This document shows, in pieces, positions 1 to 13,369 of a DNA stretch of 64,000 nucleotides. Under the pieces are notes generated by a model that saw only the letters and a list, made by a program, of their open reading frames with translations, was not told where the DNA came from and searched no databases. Position 1 is the stretch's first letter. The number at the start of each line of letters is the position of its first letter. The stretch is from Sclerotinia nivalis. Lineage: Eukaryota; Ascomycota; Leotiomycetes; Helotiales; Sclerotiniaceae. Made by a program: the position numbers and the translations under genes. The stretch is from assembly GCA_029531795.1 (NCBI GenBank), contig JAPEIS010000003.1, positions 3,162,001 through 3,226,000 on the forward strand. Direction: 5' to 3'.

Positions 1-787
1 AAAAAAGCTTCATAGGAACCGCGGATACATACTTTTTGTTGTCTACATTCATTACACGACTTTATTGAAGCTGGGATCTTTTGTGGTCGTTCCATTTGAT
101 CACGAGATCTTTTTCCTATGCTCGCGTGAGATGTTGTATCATCAGAGTGAGGATGATCTCCATCATCTTTGATACTATTAGGTGTCATATTTCATCGAGT
201 ATCAATTACTCCTATCATATAAAGTGTCCGACGTCGTGCAAAGATTTGAGTAGATTGCATTCTGGTGTTGAACATTGAGAAACGTTGAATGAAAAAGTCG
301 AGGTTAGCCTTAATTGAACGGGTTGAGGCGCAAATATTTACATTAGTCATAAATTTAGTGTGTGGCTGGAAATTCCCAGTGATTCTTTGACGGAATTACA
401 AATTACAGGGCTTTTTCGATTCCAAGACAAGCGCTGTACTCCACTATCAGCCCTGTTGTGGGGGGGCGGGGGTGTAGAATGGAACACATCAAACTGATAC
501 CAAGATTAAACTGGGAAATAGTCTCAATCAAATAGTATCACTCAAAAAGACAATAAATACGCCCTAATATACGATTATTTGATTGCAATCGCACTCACAT
601 TAATACGCTCAGAACATTTGATGAACTCCTAGAACGTTTTTGTGTGCCCATAGAGCATTGTTGTCTAGCTAGGTATATTGCATCTAGTAGGATGACCCCC
701 CGCATTTACTACGAGGTTCTCTGTTGTTTATCTATATTACCTCTAATCTTGACCTCGCATTACTTCTAGAAACGACGGATTTAAAAT
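1..787. other. Intergenic, no gene seen
   Basis: No open frame here looks like a protein. There is a short G-rich run near 460-475. The last 100 bases or so would hold the promoter and leader of the 3-beta-HSD-like gene that starts at 788. Confidence 0.5.
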
Positions 788-1877
788 ATGGAGATTCGGA
801 GCGCCCTAGTCACTGGGGGTCTTGGATTTGTTGGATCAGCAATTGTCGATGCCATTCACGAAAAATACCCTTCTTGTTTGACCACAATTCTGGATATTTC
901 TGACGATGCCTATGATTCCCGAAAGGAGTCGAAATTACCATCCAAGACCGATTATGTGGTATGTGATATTCTACACCCCGAGGATTTAGCAAGAGTTCTT
1001 TTGCATGTCAAGCCGGATGTCGTTATTCATACGACGGGAATAGTTCCTTCATTGAGTGAAAGATACCATCGTGGGATGGAGAAGAAAGTACAACAAATCA
1101 ATGTTGAAGGGACTCGTAATGTCTTGAATGCCACGAGAGATGCTGGAATAGGTGTATTTGTGTATATAAGTAGCTGTTGTTGTGCGATTGATGATTGGAC
1201 ACATCCCTATCCAAACATCGATGAAAGATGGCCCAGAGCGGAAAAGTCATCAATATATGGCGAATCAAAGGTAATCAATCCTAGATATGGAGAGCTACTT
1301 GGCTAACTCGATAAAATGCAGCGGCTGAGGGAATTGTCCTGGCAGCAAATTCACCTACGTTCTCAACATGTATCCCCCGACCATCAGTTCTTATGGGTCC
1401 GGGTGACCACCAGCTTATCCCACCTATTCATGCCTGTATAGCAAAACGTGAAACCCCCTTCATTATTGGATCTGCCGATAATCTCTGGGATATAACATAT
1501 GTTACGAATGTTGCTGATGCTCATATTCTTGCGGCCGAGAATCTCCTTTCAAAGACGCCAACTGCTGCCGGAGAGATCTTCTTCATACAAAACAATACGC
1601 CATCGCATTCCGAGATTTTAGCATAGCTGTATGGAAGGAATTCGGACATATCCCATCTTATGAAGTGACAATACCAGAAAATTTAGCTTGGGTGGCGGGT
1701 TTATTGGCAGAAATGGCGACGTGGTTAACTGGGTCGAAGGAACCTACTCTGAGTAGAGGTAGTGTGAATGATGCTTGTACTGTAAGATATGCGAGTGGTG
1801 AGAAGGCGAAAAGGATCCTGGGATATGAAGCAAAAGTAGGTTTGGAGGAAGGGATTCGATTGAGTTGTGAGGAGTAA
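788..1877 (+). pseudogene. 3-beta-hydroxysteroid dehydrogenase/Erg26-like NAD(P) reductase, frameshifted
   Basis: Extended short-chain dehydrogenase of the 3-beta-HSD/sterol C3-dehydrogenase type. Exon 1 (788-1270) has the Rossmann motif TGGLGFVG near residue 9 and ends in the catalytic YGESK. A GTAATC intron follows. The canonical acceptor after 1321 leaves the downstream frame one base short of the family-like AAEGIVLAAN, while an AG at 1328-1329 restores frame but drops three residues. Exon 2 continues with PRPSVLMGPGDHQ and DITYVTNVADAHILAAEN. Near 1606 the frame breaks: the expected FRDFSIAVWKEFGH reads on only in another frame, from 1608, consistent with loss of one base. The first frame then stops at 1624-1626. 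The C-terminal part (TIPENLAWVAG to SCEE, stop 1875-1877) is well kept, so the lesion is recent or an assembly error. The natural substrate is unknown; many fungal paralogs are not sterol enzymes. Confidence 0.75.
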
Positions 1878-3477
1878 AAGACGAGACTCGCGAGTCGAGA
1901 GAAGGGCGGAATGATGTGAGGGTATTTGTGCAGTTGGGGTTCAGTATAAATCTCAGAAACAATAGAGACGAAGAGTAATGGTAGAGGATGTTGAGCCTAA
2001 TAACAAATAGCCATTAAATCCAGTAATCCATATAGAGCAATGTACCGTATCCGACAGGACAATCAATACCTTGGACTTGGGGAAATGGCATCAAGATGTT
2101 CCGCTCTACTGCGCATGCTGACGGTATCTTGTGCAGCTCTCAACATTGGTTCAGAGCCTCCACAAATGAATGTGATGCCCATACTGTCTTTCATTCCACC
2201 CGCATATCTCATATATTTCCGTGTGTTTCGGGTGCATCGCACATATCGCGGTGCGGCTTTCGTGTTACTGGCTCGAAACGAATTTTCTCCGGGATATTCC
2301 ACCACGAATTGGGCAAAGGAGTTTCTAAGCTTAACTTTCATATCCATAGATTACTTTTCTTACCTACCGTGAGGGCCCTGCGACGCGAATTGTTGCAGCC
2401 AGAAAACGCCTAGACTGAGCTTTGTGTGGCCGCAGATTGTCGCTTTGGATTGCAACCAGACATTCTGACGACTGAGCATTACGAACAATCCCAAGAATGT
2501 CCGCAGATACTAAAATTGACTGCGGATTTATTTGGCATGTATTAGTATTCGATGGATGTTCGTGATGTTTCGATCCTTTCTGGGAAGAGTGTGGACATTT
2601 TGCGTGCAGATGCTGTTGATGATGCGAGAGTGGTGCACAACGCTGTGTATGCTGTGGACTTAGGGCTGTTAGGCTTGGGTAATTAAGCTTATAAGGCCTT
2701 GGGGTGAGCTCCACAAAACAAGCTCAGATGCCAAACCTTCTCTCAACGTCGTGACATCGAATATGTCTGGCTTGAGGACTCAAATGATTGACGTAAAATT
2801 TTAATTCTGTACACCAACTTCACCAAACGAGTGGATTGGGAGTCATGGTTGAGGTTGAAGTTGAAGGTATGTCCTGCGGTCCTCGATATTACTCTCACCA
2901 GCACCAATTACATCCACCATGAGTAGTTATATGCTTGTTCTGCAAGACTATCTAGTGATCAGTCTAGCTCATATAGATGCCTGAAACATAAGAAGTGGAC
3001 CGTACAGAAACTCAGAGGATCTCGGATCAGAACTGTACTCTGGGCGTGGTCATGACCCCTCCTGACCACCGTCTAAGAACAAGAGATTCAAGCATGGATA
3101 TGACAACCCCGAGACGGATTCATCCTTTTCCCAAAGGAGAGAAGATGATCAAACTGAGGTCAACATGGAGAAGTGGGTTTTTGAGAGATTAAGTATTTGG
3201 GAGTGTCACAATGATGACTTCTTGGAAGTTTGGTCAGTTCACCTTCTTACGAGTATTGCTATGGTTCACTACTTTCAAATCATCGTAGGTCTCAGTAGGA
3301 AAGAAATTCTTCTGCGCTGTGTATGGGTGAAGGAAACAAACTCTGTATTCACAAGAATGAATACTCTGCCCCGCCCCGATGTACTCATCAAGTGTTTCAC
3401 GGTATTTACAGAAAGCTATGTACGGAACCACCCGAATCTCCCGCATCCTCAAACGACCCCCAACACCCCTTATCCTT
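1878..3477. other. Intergenic, no supported gene
   Basis: Several overlapping open frames occur on both strands between 2040 and 3500. None has a start context, splice sites or composition that convinces me. The stretch between the 3-beta-HSD-like gene and the 3' end of the GH16 gene is best left unannotated. Confidence 0.4.
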
Positions 3478-4578
3478 CTATTGCCAGACCTGAACATAAT
3501 TGATCAACCAGTATGCATTACTGAAGACACTCGGATTCTCCGCAACATAAGCATCGCAAGTGGATGCCGCACTAGCACAAGATCCCGAAGACCAGACAGT
3601 TCCCGCCCAAGTTCCACAGAATGTTGTGTCAAAGACTATATTTTGATTCGCAAAGGACGTATCAAAATTACAACCACTACCAGTGAAAGTTGCTAAAGGA
3701 GTTCCCCAGGAACTGACATCAATATCATTGGCAGTGATATCAGCTGGGATAGAACCTCGCGGCCAGAACCAGACGTAAATGCCAGTGGTAGCCCATTGCA
3801 TCGCATATACACCACCGCCAATTGCATTAAAACCCGTACCATAATTCAGGTTGTTCTAAAGTTGTTGGTTAGATTTTATAATAAGAGTTGTGTCATTCCA
3901 CTCTAAACATACCGATGTACTAACACTACATCCAGTACTCGCATTGTCTTGATTACAGTTCGTCGTCAAAGTGGTCGTTCCACTCTGCGAATTTACGTTG
4001 CTAACTGTACAACCGGCGGCGGTGTGAAGTGTTATTGTATCAGTTGTTCCAAGATTGACTCCCTCGATAATATCAATCTCTCTAGAGATTTGTCAACTCT
4101 TTATAGTTTACTTGGGAACACTGAAAACTTGCCCGCTATTTGGCCAATTTGGACCAAACATCCAGAATGCAGGCCAAATTCCACAAATTCCACCAGGCAT
4201 ATGTTCAATATCTGCTATGAAAACGCCTTGCCTGATGAGCGTTCTCTCTGTCTATGTCTGTGAAATTCTCATACCTTTACTCCATGCCTGGTTACTACTT
4301 AATCGGACGCTCTCTCGTCCTCCGCTGGGATTGAGTGTTGTATGATCCACTCCTAAATATACCTGATTATTTGCTGTCGATACCAGACCGGCCTCTTCAG
4401 CAGCGGCGAGTGGTTCATATACAACATATCCTTCTGTTGGATCGGCCGCGGTGAAGAATGTAAAGTCATCAAAGAAATTAGCCGCGTCGTACGTCGCTGC
4501 GAGAAAATATTGGGCTTTAATAGCAGGAATAATCATAAGGAGGGAAATTCTGAGTGGCAAGGAATGGTATGAGTACAT
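3478..4578 (-). CDS. Secreted GH16 family endo-1,3(4)-beta-glucanase-like protein
   Basis: Four exons read on the minus strand: 4578-4275, 4226-4133, 4081-3913 and 3855-3478. They join in frame to 314 aa. The start at 4578 gives a hydrophobic leader ending KA before QYFLAATYDAANFFDDF, a typical GH16 N-terminus and likely signal peptide; a Met 14 codons downstream is less suitable. PGGICGIWPAFWMFGPNWP precedes the catalytic ExDxxE motif (E134, D136, E139 in EIDIIEGVN), with the nucleophile and acid/base glutamates both present. The C-terminus YVQVWQ closes the jelly-roll. The expected substrate is beta-1,3/1,4-glucan of fungal or plant walls; family membership does not fix it. Intron 2 (4082-4132) has a GC donor (GCAAGT), needed to keep the frame through the catalytic site. 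Introns 1 and 3 are GT-AG. Confidence 0.88.
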
Positions 4579-6651
4579 CATGATTGCTTGGAACAGAATC
4601 AAGAGTATGTACAAGAAGTAGTAAGGATCGTGATGAATAATGTGCTCTCTCGTTCTGCGTTGATGCTTTATAGACATTTCTTTACCTGTCTTCACCCTTC
4701 CTATGTCCAAAGCTATCCTGCGACACCATCAAATGATGCTCCTGATACACTCACTCATTTGCCTCAATCCAAAAGTCCATGAGATGAGCATACAAGGGAC
4801 AATCAATGCTGGTCCCAAGTATTCGGTCCTTTTTCCGAGGCTCTTTAAAACACGTTCATTGGAATTCACATGACAATTATATTGATCATCGGAGATGAAA
4901 CCCAAATCATCTGTGCAATAAGAACTGTCGGAACCCACGCGTTCAGACCGTCAAATGCTACATCTCGGTTCTTCCGGGAGACATCTGCGCTCTTGAAATG
5001 CATAATAAAGGGAAATTGTACCTATGTACGAATGGTATTTGAGTTTCTTCATTCCACTCGGCGTATGGATGAATATTGAGTATTGAGTTTATCAGAAAGT
5101 GGGATTACCGCATTCCAAATCCAAAGATGTTGTCGCTACCTCTGTGTTACATGGTACCACATGAGCTACAGGCGCATAGTTACAAGGCTGCATGACTGGA
5201 AAAGTTCTACCGAAAGGATTTAGCCGAAAAGGAAAGCCTGTCAAATCGTGATAACAATGCAAGGTACATTTCTGCCTCCTTTTTAACATCCAAGTCTGAT
5301 ATGATTTGAGGATCACGGAGATTACTCGTCACAGACCAGACACCTCAAAAGCTGGTACAAGCTCTGGATTGGCGGACTTCTAGGGGCGGAATCTCGTACC
5401 TTGGTGTCAGAACCTTACTAACTTTTAGTCTGCCACGTGATTCCGGGGATAAATGCCTTCAATGGTGAAAATGTTCTAGCCGCCTGACATATCCGGGGTA
5501 ATGCGGTTGATCTGCATAAAATTATTCAATTTCTGTACATGCCGAAAGCATATACTCCACGAGAGCTTTAACTGGATACAAGCCCCAATGATTGAATTCA
5601 TACTTGTCTGGAGAAGGATGGACGAGGGATTTGCACTTTCTGAAGATTTTAATGGTAACGTTACACATTCTTCATCTGGGGCCCGTGGCACTTGTATCTG
5701 CATCGGCCTTCATGACACAGCCAAACAAATCACACCTGATATTTGGCCGTACCTATCAATGGACATAGTAAGTCTCCCTGGAGTTTTATTGTTCCAACCT
5801 GGTCATCAAGCCAAAAAATATACGCCCATTGCAATATCAAATAAGGATATCGGAGTCACCAGGCACGTACGAATGGACGCGACGCTAGATTGCAGGCCTT
5901 TCGAGATTTTGTAGGTCCGGAAGTCAAAATTGGCCTCCTTCACATCTTACGTCGACTTCGGAAGTTTAATCTCGCAAGTATTACACCCAATACATATTCT
6001 TTTATGAGAGGATCACTATCGGACATTCTGATGATGGGAGTAGAGCAGTTACTGTCCAGTACAATATGCTAATGTTTAGACCCCCTATCAAAATCTGCCG
6101 TTACTCAAAGAAGAATGAAATTGTGTGAAATTCTTCGTGTCGCAAACCATGATGGCAATTACATGCTCAAAATTGTCCTCTCCGACAACTTTTAAGATTC
6201 TGAGAGTTCTGTGGAGCTTGTGCACGTTGTCTTATTTATGGGAATCTTCCAGATACACCAAGAGATAGATTTTTAACAAATTCTTGTTACCTTGCGGAAC
6301 GAAACCAGAAAGGATTAAAGATTTGAGGCGGCCATAGGTTCTAACAAGCCGACAAAAATATAACGAGAAAGCTATATCAACTGGTCGCTGGTGATATCCA
6401 AGCGCTTCACCAAGGCAGGCAATATAAACAAGCCCTAAATCCTTTACTAGAAGGTTTCAGTCACAAATACATGATCAATCATCATTTAAAGAAAATAGTC
6501 TTTGTTTATTTTAAATTCATTTTCATCAAAGGTACAGATTTAGGTTACCTAATTTTCCGCGCAAATAAATTCCCACCCAACCCGCAAATCCCGCATCATA
6601 TGTACACATTTTCCAAATATTCCGCCATTTAATTCATAAATTCATAAACAT
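4579..6651. other. Intergenic, fragments of open frame only
   Basis: About 2 kb between the GH16 start and the 3' end of the glutamate dehydrogenase gene. Open frames exist (5501-5914 plus, 5092-5316 minus, 5476-5703 minus), but I recognise none. Some minus-strand stretches around 5100-5700 read like worn protein sequence interrupted by stops. I cannot tell a relic gene from chance. Confidence 0.4.
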
Positions 6652-8162
<1,511 letters not shown>

Positions 8163-9925
8163 GATTATTGTTGCTGGTATTAGGTATCAAATGAATAAAT
8201 TTACAAAGTGAAAGTCTATCAGAACAAAAAAACAGAAGGTTTACGATATAAAATAAAAGTAACTGGCAAGACTGGAGGGAAGAGACCTTTTTGTATCAAG
8301 GTGGGGTGAACTAAAGGTACGAACTAGTAACATCTTTGGTGCCGGTCTAGGACCCATCGTATATTCGATCAAATGTGCTAGTCGATTGTCTGACTAGGTG
8401 ATGGCTTGTATGTGCTCTCCATATCTCCAATAATTTTTGTGGCTCCGATATGGGAGGTTCGCATAGACTCGAGGAGGGGTGGAGAAAGTAATGAAGATGG
8501 ATGACTTGATGAATATTTTCCATTTGGATTTTTTCCTAGCAAATCAACATGGCTCACTGATCTTCTTGCATGATGGTTTTCGTTGTAAGAATGATAGTCT
8601 TTCCTGCCAAACCTTCATTCTCACAGCGGAGTTGGATGTTCCATGCGAAAATTGAAGAAAGTCTGATAGATGACGTGACACCCTCAACGCCGTGATCGGT
8701 CTTGTCGTTACATTGCATACTCTACGGCTGAAAGCCTTCATCCCACCTGATGTTTGGGGTATCGGGCGTGGGACGATGAAGATGGTCGAAATATCAAATC
8801 TTTGTGATCCTTTGATTTGTTCACCCGGGCGACCTAAACCAAACTCAGCATAGAGTCAGTCAATCAACTTTTGCGTTCTCTCTTCTTCTCTCGCCTTTTA
8901 CTTTTACTGGACACTCATACTCCCGACAACGGGAAATCGACAACGGAAATAATTCATTTTAAACGACAGAGATTTAAGGAAGAGAGGTCAAAACTAACCA
9001 ATAGCATATAAATACGGAGTCACCGATGAATCAAATAGAAATTCTTATCGCGCTCTTCCTATTGATCAATACAATTATAGATTAACAGCCCAAGCTTCAT
9101 GTAGCCGAAATCTCGCATTAGTACGTATAATCAACAAAGTTTTTCTAAATGCATCGAAGCATGTATGGCGCATGTTAGCCACGTTGGGGTAATACTTGAT
9201 CAAGGATGTGAGGCGAATGTACCGCGCATCAAAACCAGGATAAAAATCTCAGAGGTTCTTATCCGGATATTTCTCAGACTTCCTATATGTCCCGAAGTCT
9301 TGGAACTGTACCCATGAAAATATTTGGTAATACTTCATCTTGTTCCTGCAGAAGCGTAAGAAGTTCACCATGCCACCTCATCCTCATATGATTTTTTCTG
9401 CGGCAATCGCTTGACCTGGATCAATAATTCAAACAGGTTCAACGTTTCATGAAGGTGGCTTAGGGTGGGTGCCAATGTTTTCAGTATTCTTGGTGGAGAT
9501 AGGAAGAAATATTTGTCAAAGTTGTGATGAATACTTTCGTTATTCAGGATTTTGCCGGTATCGGACGAGGGGTAATTCGTGGAATTGGGTTATGAGAGGC
9601 GCTGTAAATATTATAGGAATTCCCCGAAGATGGAAGCAGGACAGTCAGCCTCGTTTTAATCTTTGATCTCATTTCATACAATCGCGGAGATGCCTCATTC
9701 TGGTGAATGGCGGGCCTTCATAAATGGCTGGATGCAAACTTCATCAACATTCTGGTATACACTGAGCGAGAAAATGATGAAGGGGCTTTAGCGATCATTA
9801 TTATGTCGCATGCTCCCGAGCAGAAATTAAAGCACGATGAAAGAGACAAATTTCTCAACTGGCTTATTTTGCGACGAAGAGAATTACATTTTTACTTTGA
9901 TTCATGCCAACACTAATCACCCAAA
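8163..9925. other. Intergenic, promoter side of the glutamate dehydrogenase gene
   Basis: No supported gene. Small open frames at 9469-9666 and 9707-9916 are probably chance. The right end abuts the stop codon of the aldo-keto reductase. Confidence 0.45.
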
Positions 9926-10966
9926 CTAATCCGCATCAGTAGGATCCCAATCTGTCACCAAATATTCATCAAGGCTATCCATTTCCTTCAGATCCTCATC
10001 CTCAATTTCAAATCCATCAACATCACCATTAGAAATAATTCTTTCCTTCTTTACGCTCTTTGGCAGTGGCACATAACCATGTTGTAAGGACCATTTCACC
10101 AACAATTGTGCGGGGCTACACGAATACTTCCTCGATAAGGAAACGATCTTGGGATGTTTCATTCGCAAAGCTTGAACTAAAGGTGCATAAGCTTCAACTA
10201 CAATACCATTCGATTGACAAAATGAAGTAATATTGGTTCGAGTGTTGAATGGATGGACTTCAATTTGATTTACGGCGGGGATTATTCGCGGCTTGGAGTC
10301 AAGTATTTCTTGTAACTATATATGAGCGGAATATCAGTATTGTTTCTGCGAATAAAGTGGGTGGGAAAGTATAGGAAAACGATATTTAAAGGCATTGAGC
10401 GGGAGTTATTCGAAAGGGTTCTGGGAGTCTTGAAATCAACCGAAAAGGACTATACTAATGCGGACTCGAAAAGTCCTGGAAGGACCACAGGAAAGAAAAC
10501 TTACATGTTTGATGCCAAAATTACTCACACCACCAGCTCTCACCTCTCCATCCGCAATAGCATCCTCAACTGCTCTCCAACATTCCAATCTACGCCGTTT
10601 ACCACCATATGGACTGTGCAACAGATATAAATCAATATAATCCAACCCACTTCTCTTCAAACTCTCCTTTACAGCCTTCCTTGTCGCATCATAGCTTGTA
10701 TTCGTTTTAAGTTTCGTCGTGAACCATAGATTCTCTCTTTTGACATCTCTATTGGCACTTAGGTATCTATTTATTGCGGAGCCAACTTGTGCTTCATTTG
10801 CATACCATTCGGCAGAATCAAATGCGAGATACCCTGCTGAGAGAGCTGTTGATACGGCGGTTTCGGTTTCGCGACCAGAAGTCATGTAAGCACCAAGGTG
10901 AATACGGGGCATTGGTATGCCATTGTTGAGGGTGATCGTTTTGCCTAATGATGATGGGCTAGGCAT
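9926..10966 (-). CDS. Aldo-keto reductase
   Basis: NADPH-dependent reductase of the AKR TIM-barrel superfamily. Exon 1 is 10966-10505 and exon 2 is 10315-9926, joined across a 189-nt GT-AG intron at phase 0 to give 283 aa. The catalytic tetrad is visible at the classical positions: D50 and Y55 in [10 protein letters not shown]85 in TTKLK, and H117 in [17 protein letters not shown] and the NADPH-phosphate loop [10 protein letters not shown] are also present. The substrate cannot be read from the sequence; AKRs of this size reduce sugars, aldehydes or xenobiotic carbonyls. It starts 319 bp from the divergent Lsb-like gene, so the two may share a promoter region. The intron is unusually long for this window, but the frame is clean. 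Confidence 0.93.
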
Positions 10967-11284
10967 ATTGAAATATTCATAGATGATATGTAAAGGAAGT
11001 GAAGTTTGGCAAATATGAAATTGTGTAATTCACTCAAATCATTACCGCTGAGTGGGGGGTAACATAGAGGCGGTCAAACATGGCAAAATTGTTCTGGTGA
11101 AAGCATTGTCGATGACGTCGATAACACTAGACCAACCGGTACTTGCTTACGTGGAGACAGGAACGACTTTCAGCTGGTTTGGTATTTACATTTTAACATC
11201 AACAATATCAAGATATAAAATACAATTCATTCCCTTTAATCATACTCGATACATTTCAGTCATAATATATATGAGAACGTCAAC

Positions 11285-11857
11285 ATGCCAGACCAAGCAT
11301 CTGTAAACCGATCTCTCAATACCGTTCGAACTGAGCTCGAATACTTACAACAGAGTGGTGCTCTTGCTCCAGCCCAATTTCAGTCAATTATGGCACAACT
11401 ACCTGTAAGCAGTCTAGGTTTTAGCTCTTCACATTTAAGCATTATCTTTATTTATTTTTATTTTTTACATTTAATCCGGATCTTATGATGTATTTTCCCA
11501 TCCATCCGCCTTATACCCCAAAGTATAGATTTTAAGGTAAAATTTCGAAGGATATACTAACGCTGAAGGCAGCAAGGAAATGGCCAACCATCCCACTATA
11601 TAGATCCTCGATATAATCCAAACGGCGGTTTCGATCCAAGCAAAATCACCCAAGAAGCACAGGATCCAAACCATCCTGCACATCCTAAAAATCCCAAGGT
11701 ATGTCCTATTGGCCTCCAGTTCACGTTTCAGAGCTAACCTACAAAGCATCATGAATGGGCAAAGAAAATGGCTACGAAATTCGGTAATGCTGCAGTGTTT
11801 GGAGCTGGGGCAACGTTTGGCGGGGATTTGGTTAATGATATTATGAGAAAGTTTTAG
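11285..11857 (+). CDS. Small Lsb1/Csh3-like protein lacking an SH3 domain
   Basis: Three exons (11285-11404, 11573-11698, 11747-11857), all at phase 0, give 118 aa. The N-terminus (VNRSLNTVRTELEYLQQSGALAPAQ) resembles the helical N-terminal segment of fungal Lsb1/Pin3/Csh3 SH3 proteins. The glycine-rich C-terminus (FGNAAVFGAGATFGGDLVN) also resembles the tail of that family. The SH3 domain that normally lies between them is missing and is replaced by a short Pro/Asn-rich stretch (HYIDPRYNPNGGFDP). In yeast the full proteins bind Las17/WASP and affect actin and prion behaviour. A version without SH3 could be an inhibitor or adaptor, or simply a fungal paralog; that is inference. Intron 1 has a clear branch site (TACTAAC) before the acceptor. 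Confidence 0.72.
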
Positions 11858-12089
11858 AGGACGTGATTAAACGGCTCGGGAATAGAATGAATTGATTGGT
11901 ATTTTTGAATAAGACTAATATTTGACAAACCAGTTAGCCGTGCTATAATGAACCGTGACTAAACCATAACGTTAACTTCTTAGTGAGTAGTCCATCCGCA
12001 ATACTAATCTTACATTCGGGCGGCATACGCGACCAACATCTGACTTCTCACTAATATAATTCTTCCACTTTCTATTGACTATTTCGTTC

Positions 12090-12763
12090 AGTCAGCTTTT
12101 TGGATGTCATACTAGGTTTTCGTCTTCATCTTCATCTTCATCAATGCTCCCATCAAAGGTAAAGAACTCGCCAAAAAGCCACGATTCCCAAGCTAGGCTG
12201 ACACCAAGCGTTTTCAGAATGGAACAATTGTGAATCATATGATGAGTTCTTGAAATCTAATGGATACAAAACCATACTAGCCAAAGCTATCACAGATTGC
12301 CATACCCGTCGTTCATACATTACCATGGCACACCACTTTCCGGCACATACTTTCTCCCAAAAAAATATTTAACTGTTGTCTATTGCTACTTCGTAGGGTC
12401 AATTTGCCGTGGAAGGTTGAACGATCCTCAGTTTGAAGGTCAACAGCCAAGAATTACACCTAGATCTACAGGGTGGCTACTAGCTGCCAGGGCTGATCAT
12501 TACCTTCCCACGAAAACATGGTCTACTACATCTAAGGTTTGAGAGGCGGGGGAATTGGAAACATTGTCATGGTTACACTTTTAGCAAAATGTAGAGAGAG
12601 AGGAGATATTTATGCGCAGGCCGTATTCGAGTGCCGGTAACGACTATTCGCAGGGGATTTGAACAGCGTCTGAAAGACGAGGAATGTGCAGGGATCGTTG
12701 AAGGCACATCAATTTACTCCCTATCAACTTGGGGGATCTTTTGAAACCCACAAACTGTTCAGA
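12090..12763 (+). pseudogene. Decayed tandem copy of the 13370-14188 gene
   Basis: This stretch aligns piecewise with the intact neighbour. After a GTAAAG...TTTTCAG intron-like segment ending near 12216, EWNNCESYDEFLKSNGY matches EWESQVRYDKFRQSAGY at the same intron phase. At 12380-12460 KYLTVVYCYF and NDPQFEGQ match KYLTIITCYF and NNPKFQGL. Around 12500 DHYLPTKTW matches HYYLPKKMW. At 12590-12760 EREEIFMRR, FEQRLKDEECAGIVE and HINLLPINLGDLL match EKEEEFLRR, FEQRLRDHDCRELIVE and HFNLIRINLGEL. These pieces lie in different frames and are split by stops, so the copy is dead. The repeats share order and spacing, so tandem duplication is the simplest explanation. Confidence 0.82.
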
Positions 12764-13369
12764 AGCTGGAACTATCAAATTCTAATGGATATAACTTCAA
12801 TATTGCTTATTTCGGAAAGGAATTCATTGAATTCCAGTATTTCCGTATATGGAAAATGGTATATATTAAGGTATACACGTATTGCAATGTATATTACTAT
12901 AATTTGGACGTATTGGTGTAATATTAAGAGCTTCAATATCAGCCGCCATAATACTAATTCACCCTACTCCCATCACTGTACTAAATGCATGAAGGGAACA
13001 TTGCGTGCACTCTCTCAATTCTTTCGCGCTCTTGCCTAGAGTCTTTCATCTCCCTTGGTCTTTAAGTGTAGAAGCGGAGTTATGGTTTTTGGCAATCTTT
13101 CACAGAACCAGTACTAAAAAAAAGAATCTTATAGACGTTGAGTAGAATGCTTCTGCTAGCACCAGTTCTGATCGATGCCAAGTGATCACCGATCAAGTAA
13201 AAGCCTAAACCTGATTAGGCGATATACGGCAATATATAGGTTAGGGCGGTGTCTAATTAGGTTAGGCCGTTCAGCTGGCCGGAGTCTTTTGACTTTACCT
13301 TTCCAAGTGAAGCAAACATCATAACTCAACAACACTTTACTTCTATCCAGTCTTGCATCCATATGAGCA

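Noticed and set aside
2040..2714. Overlapping open frames on both strands
   Set aside because: No coding character, splice sites or family motifs; they shadow one another.
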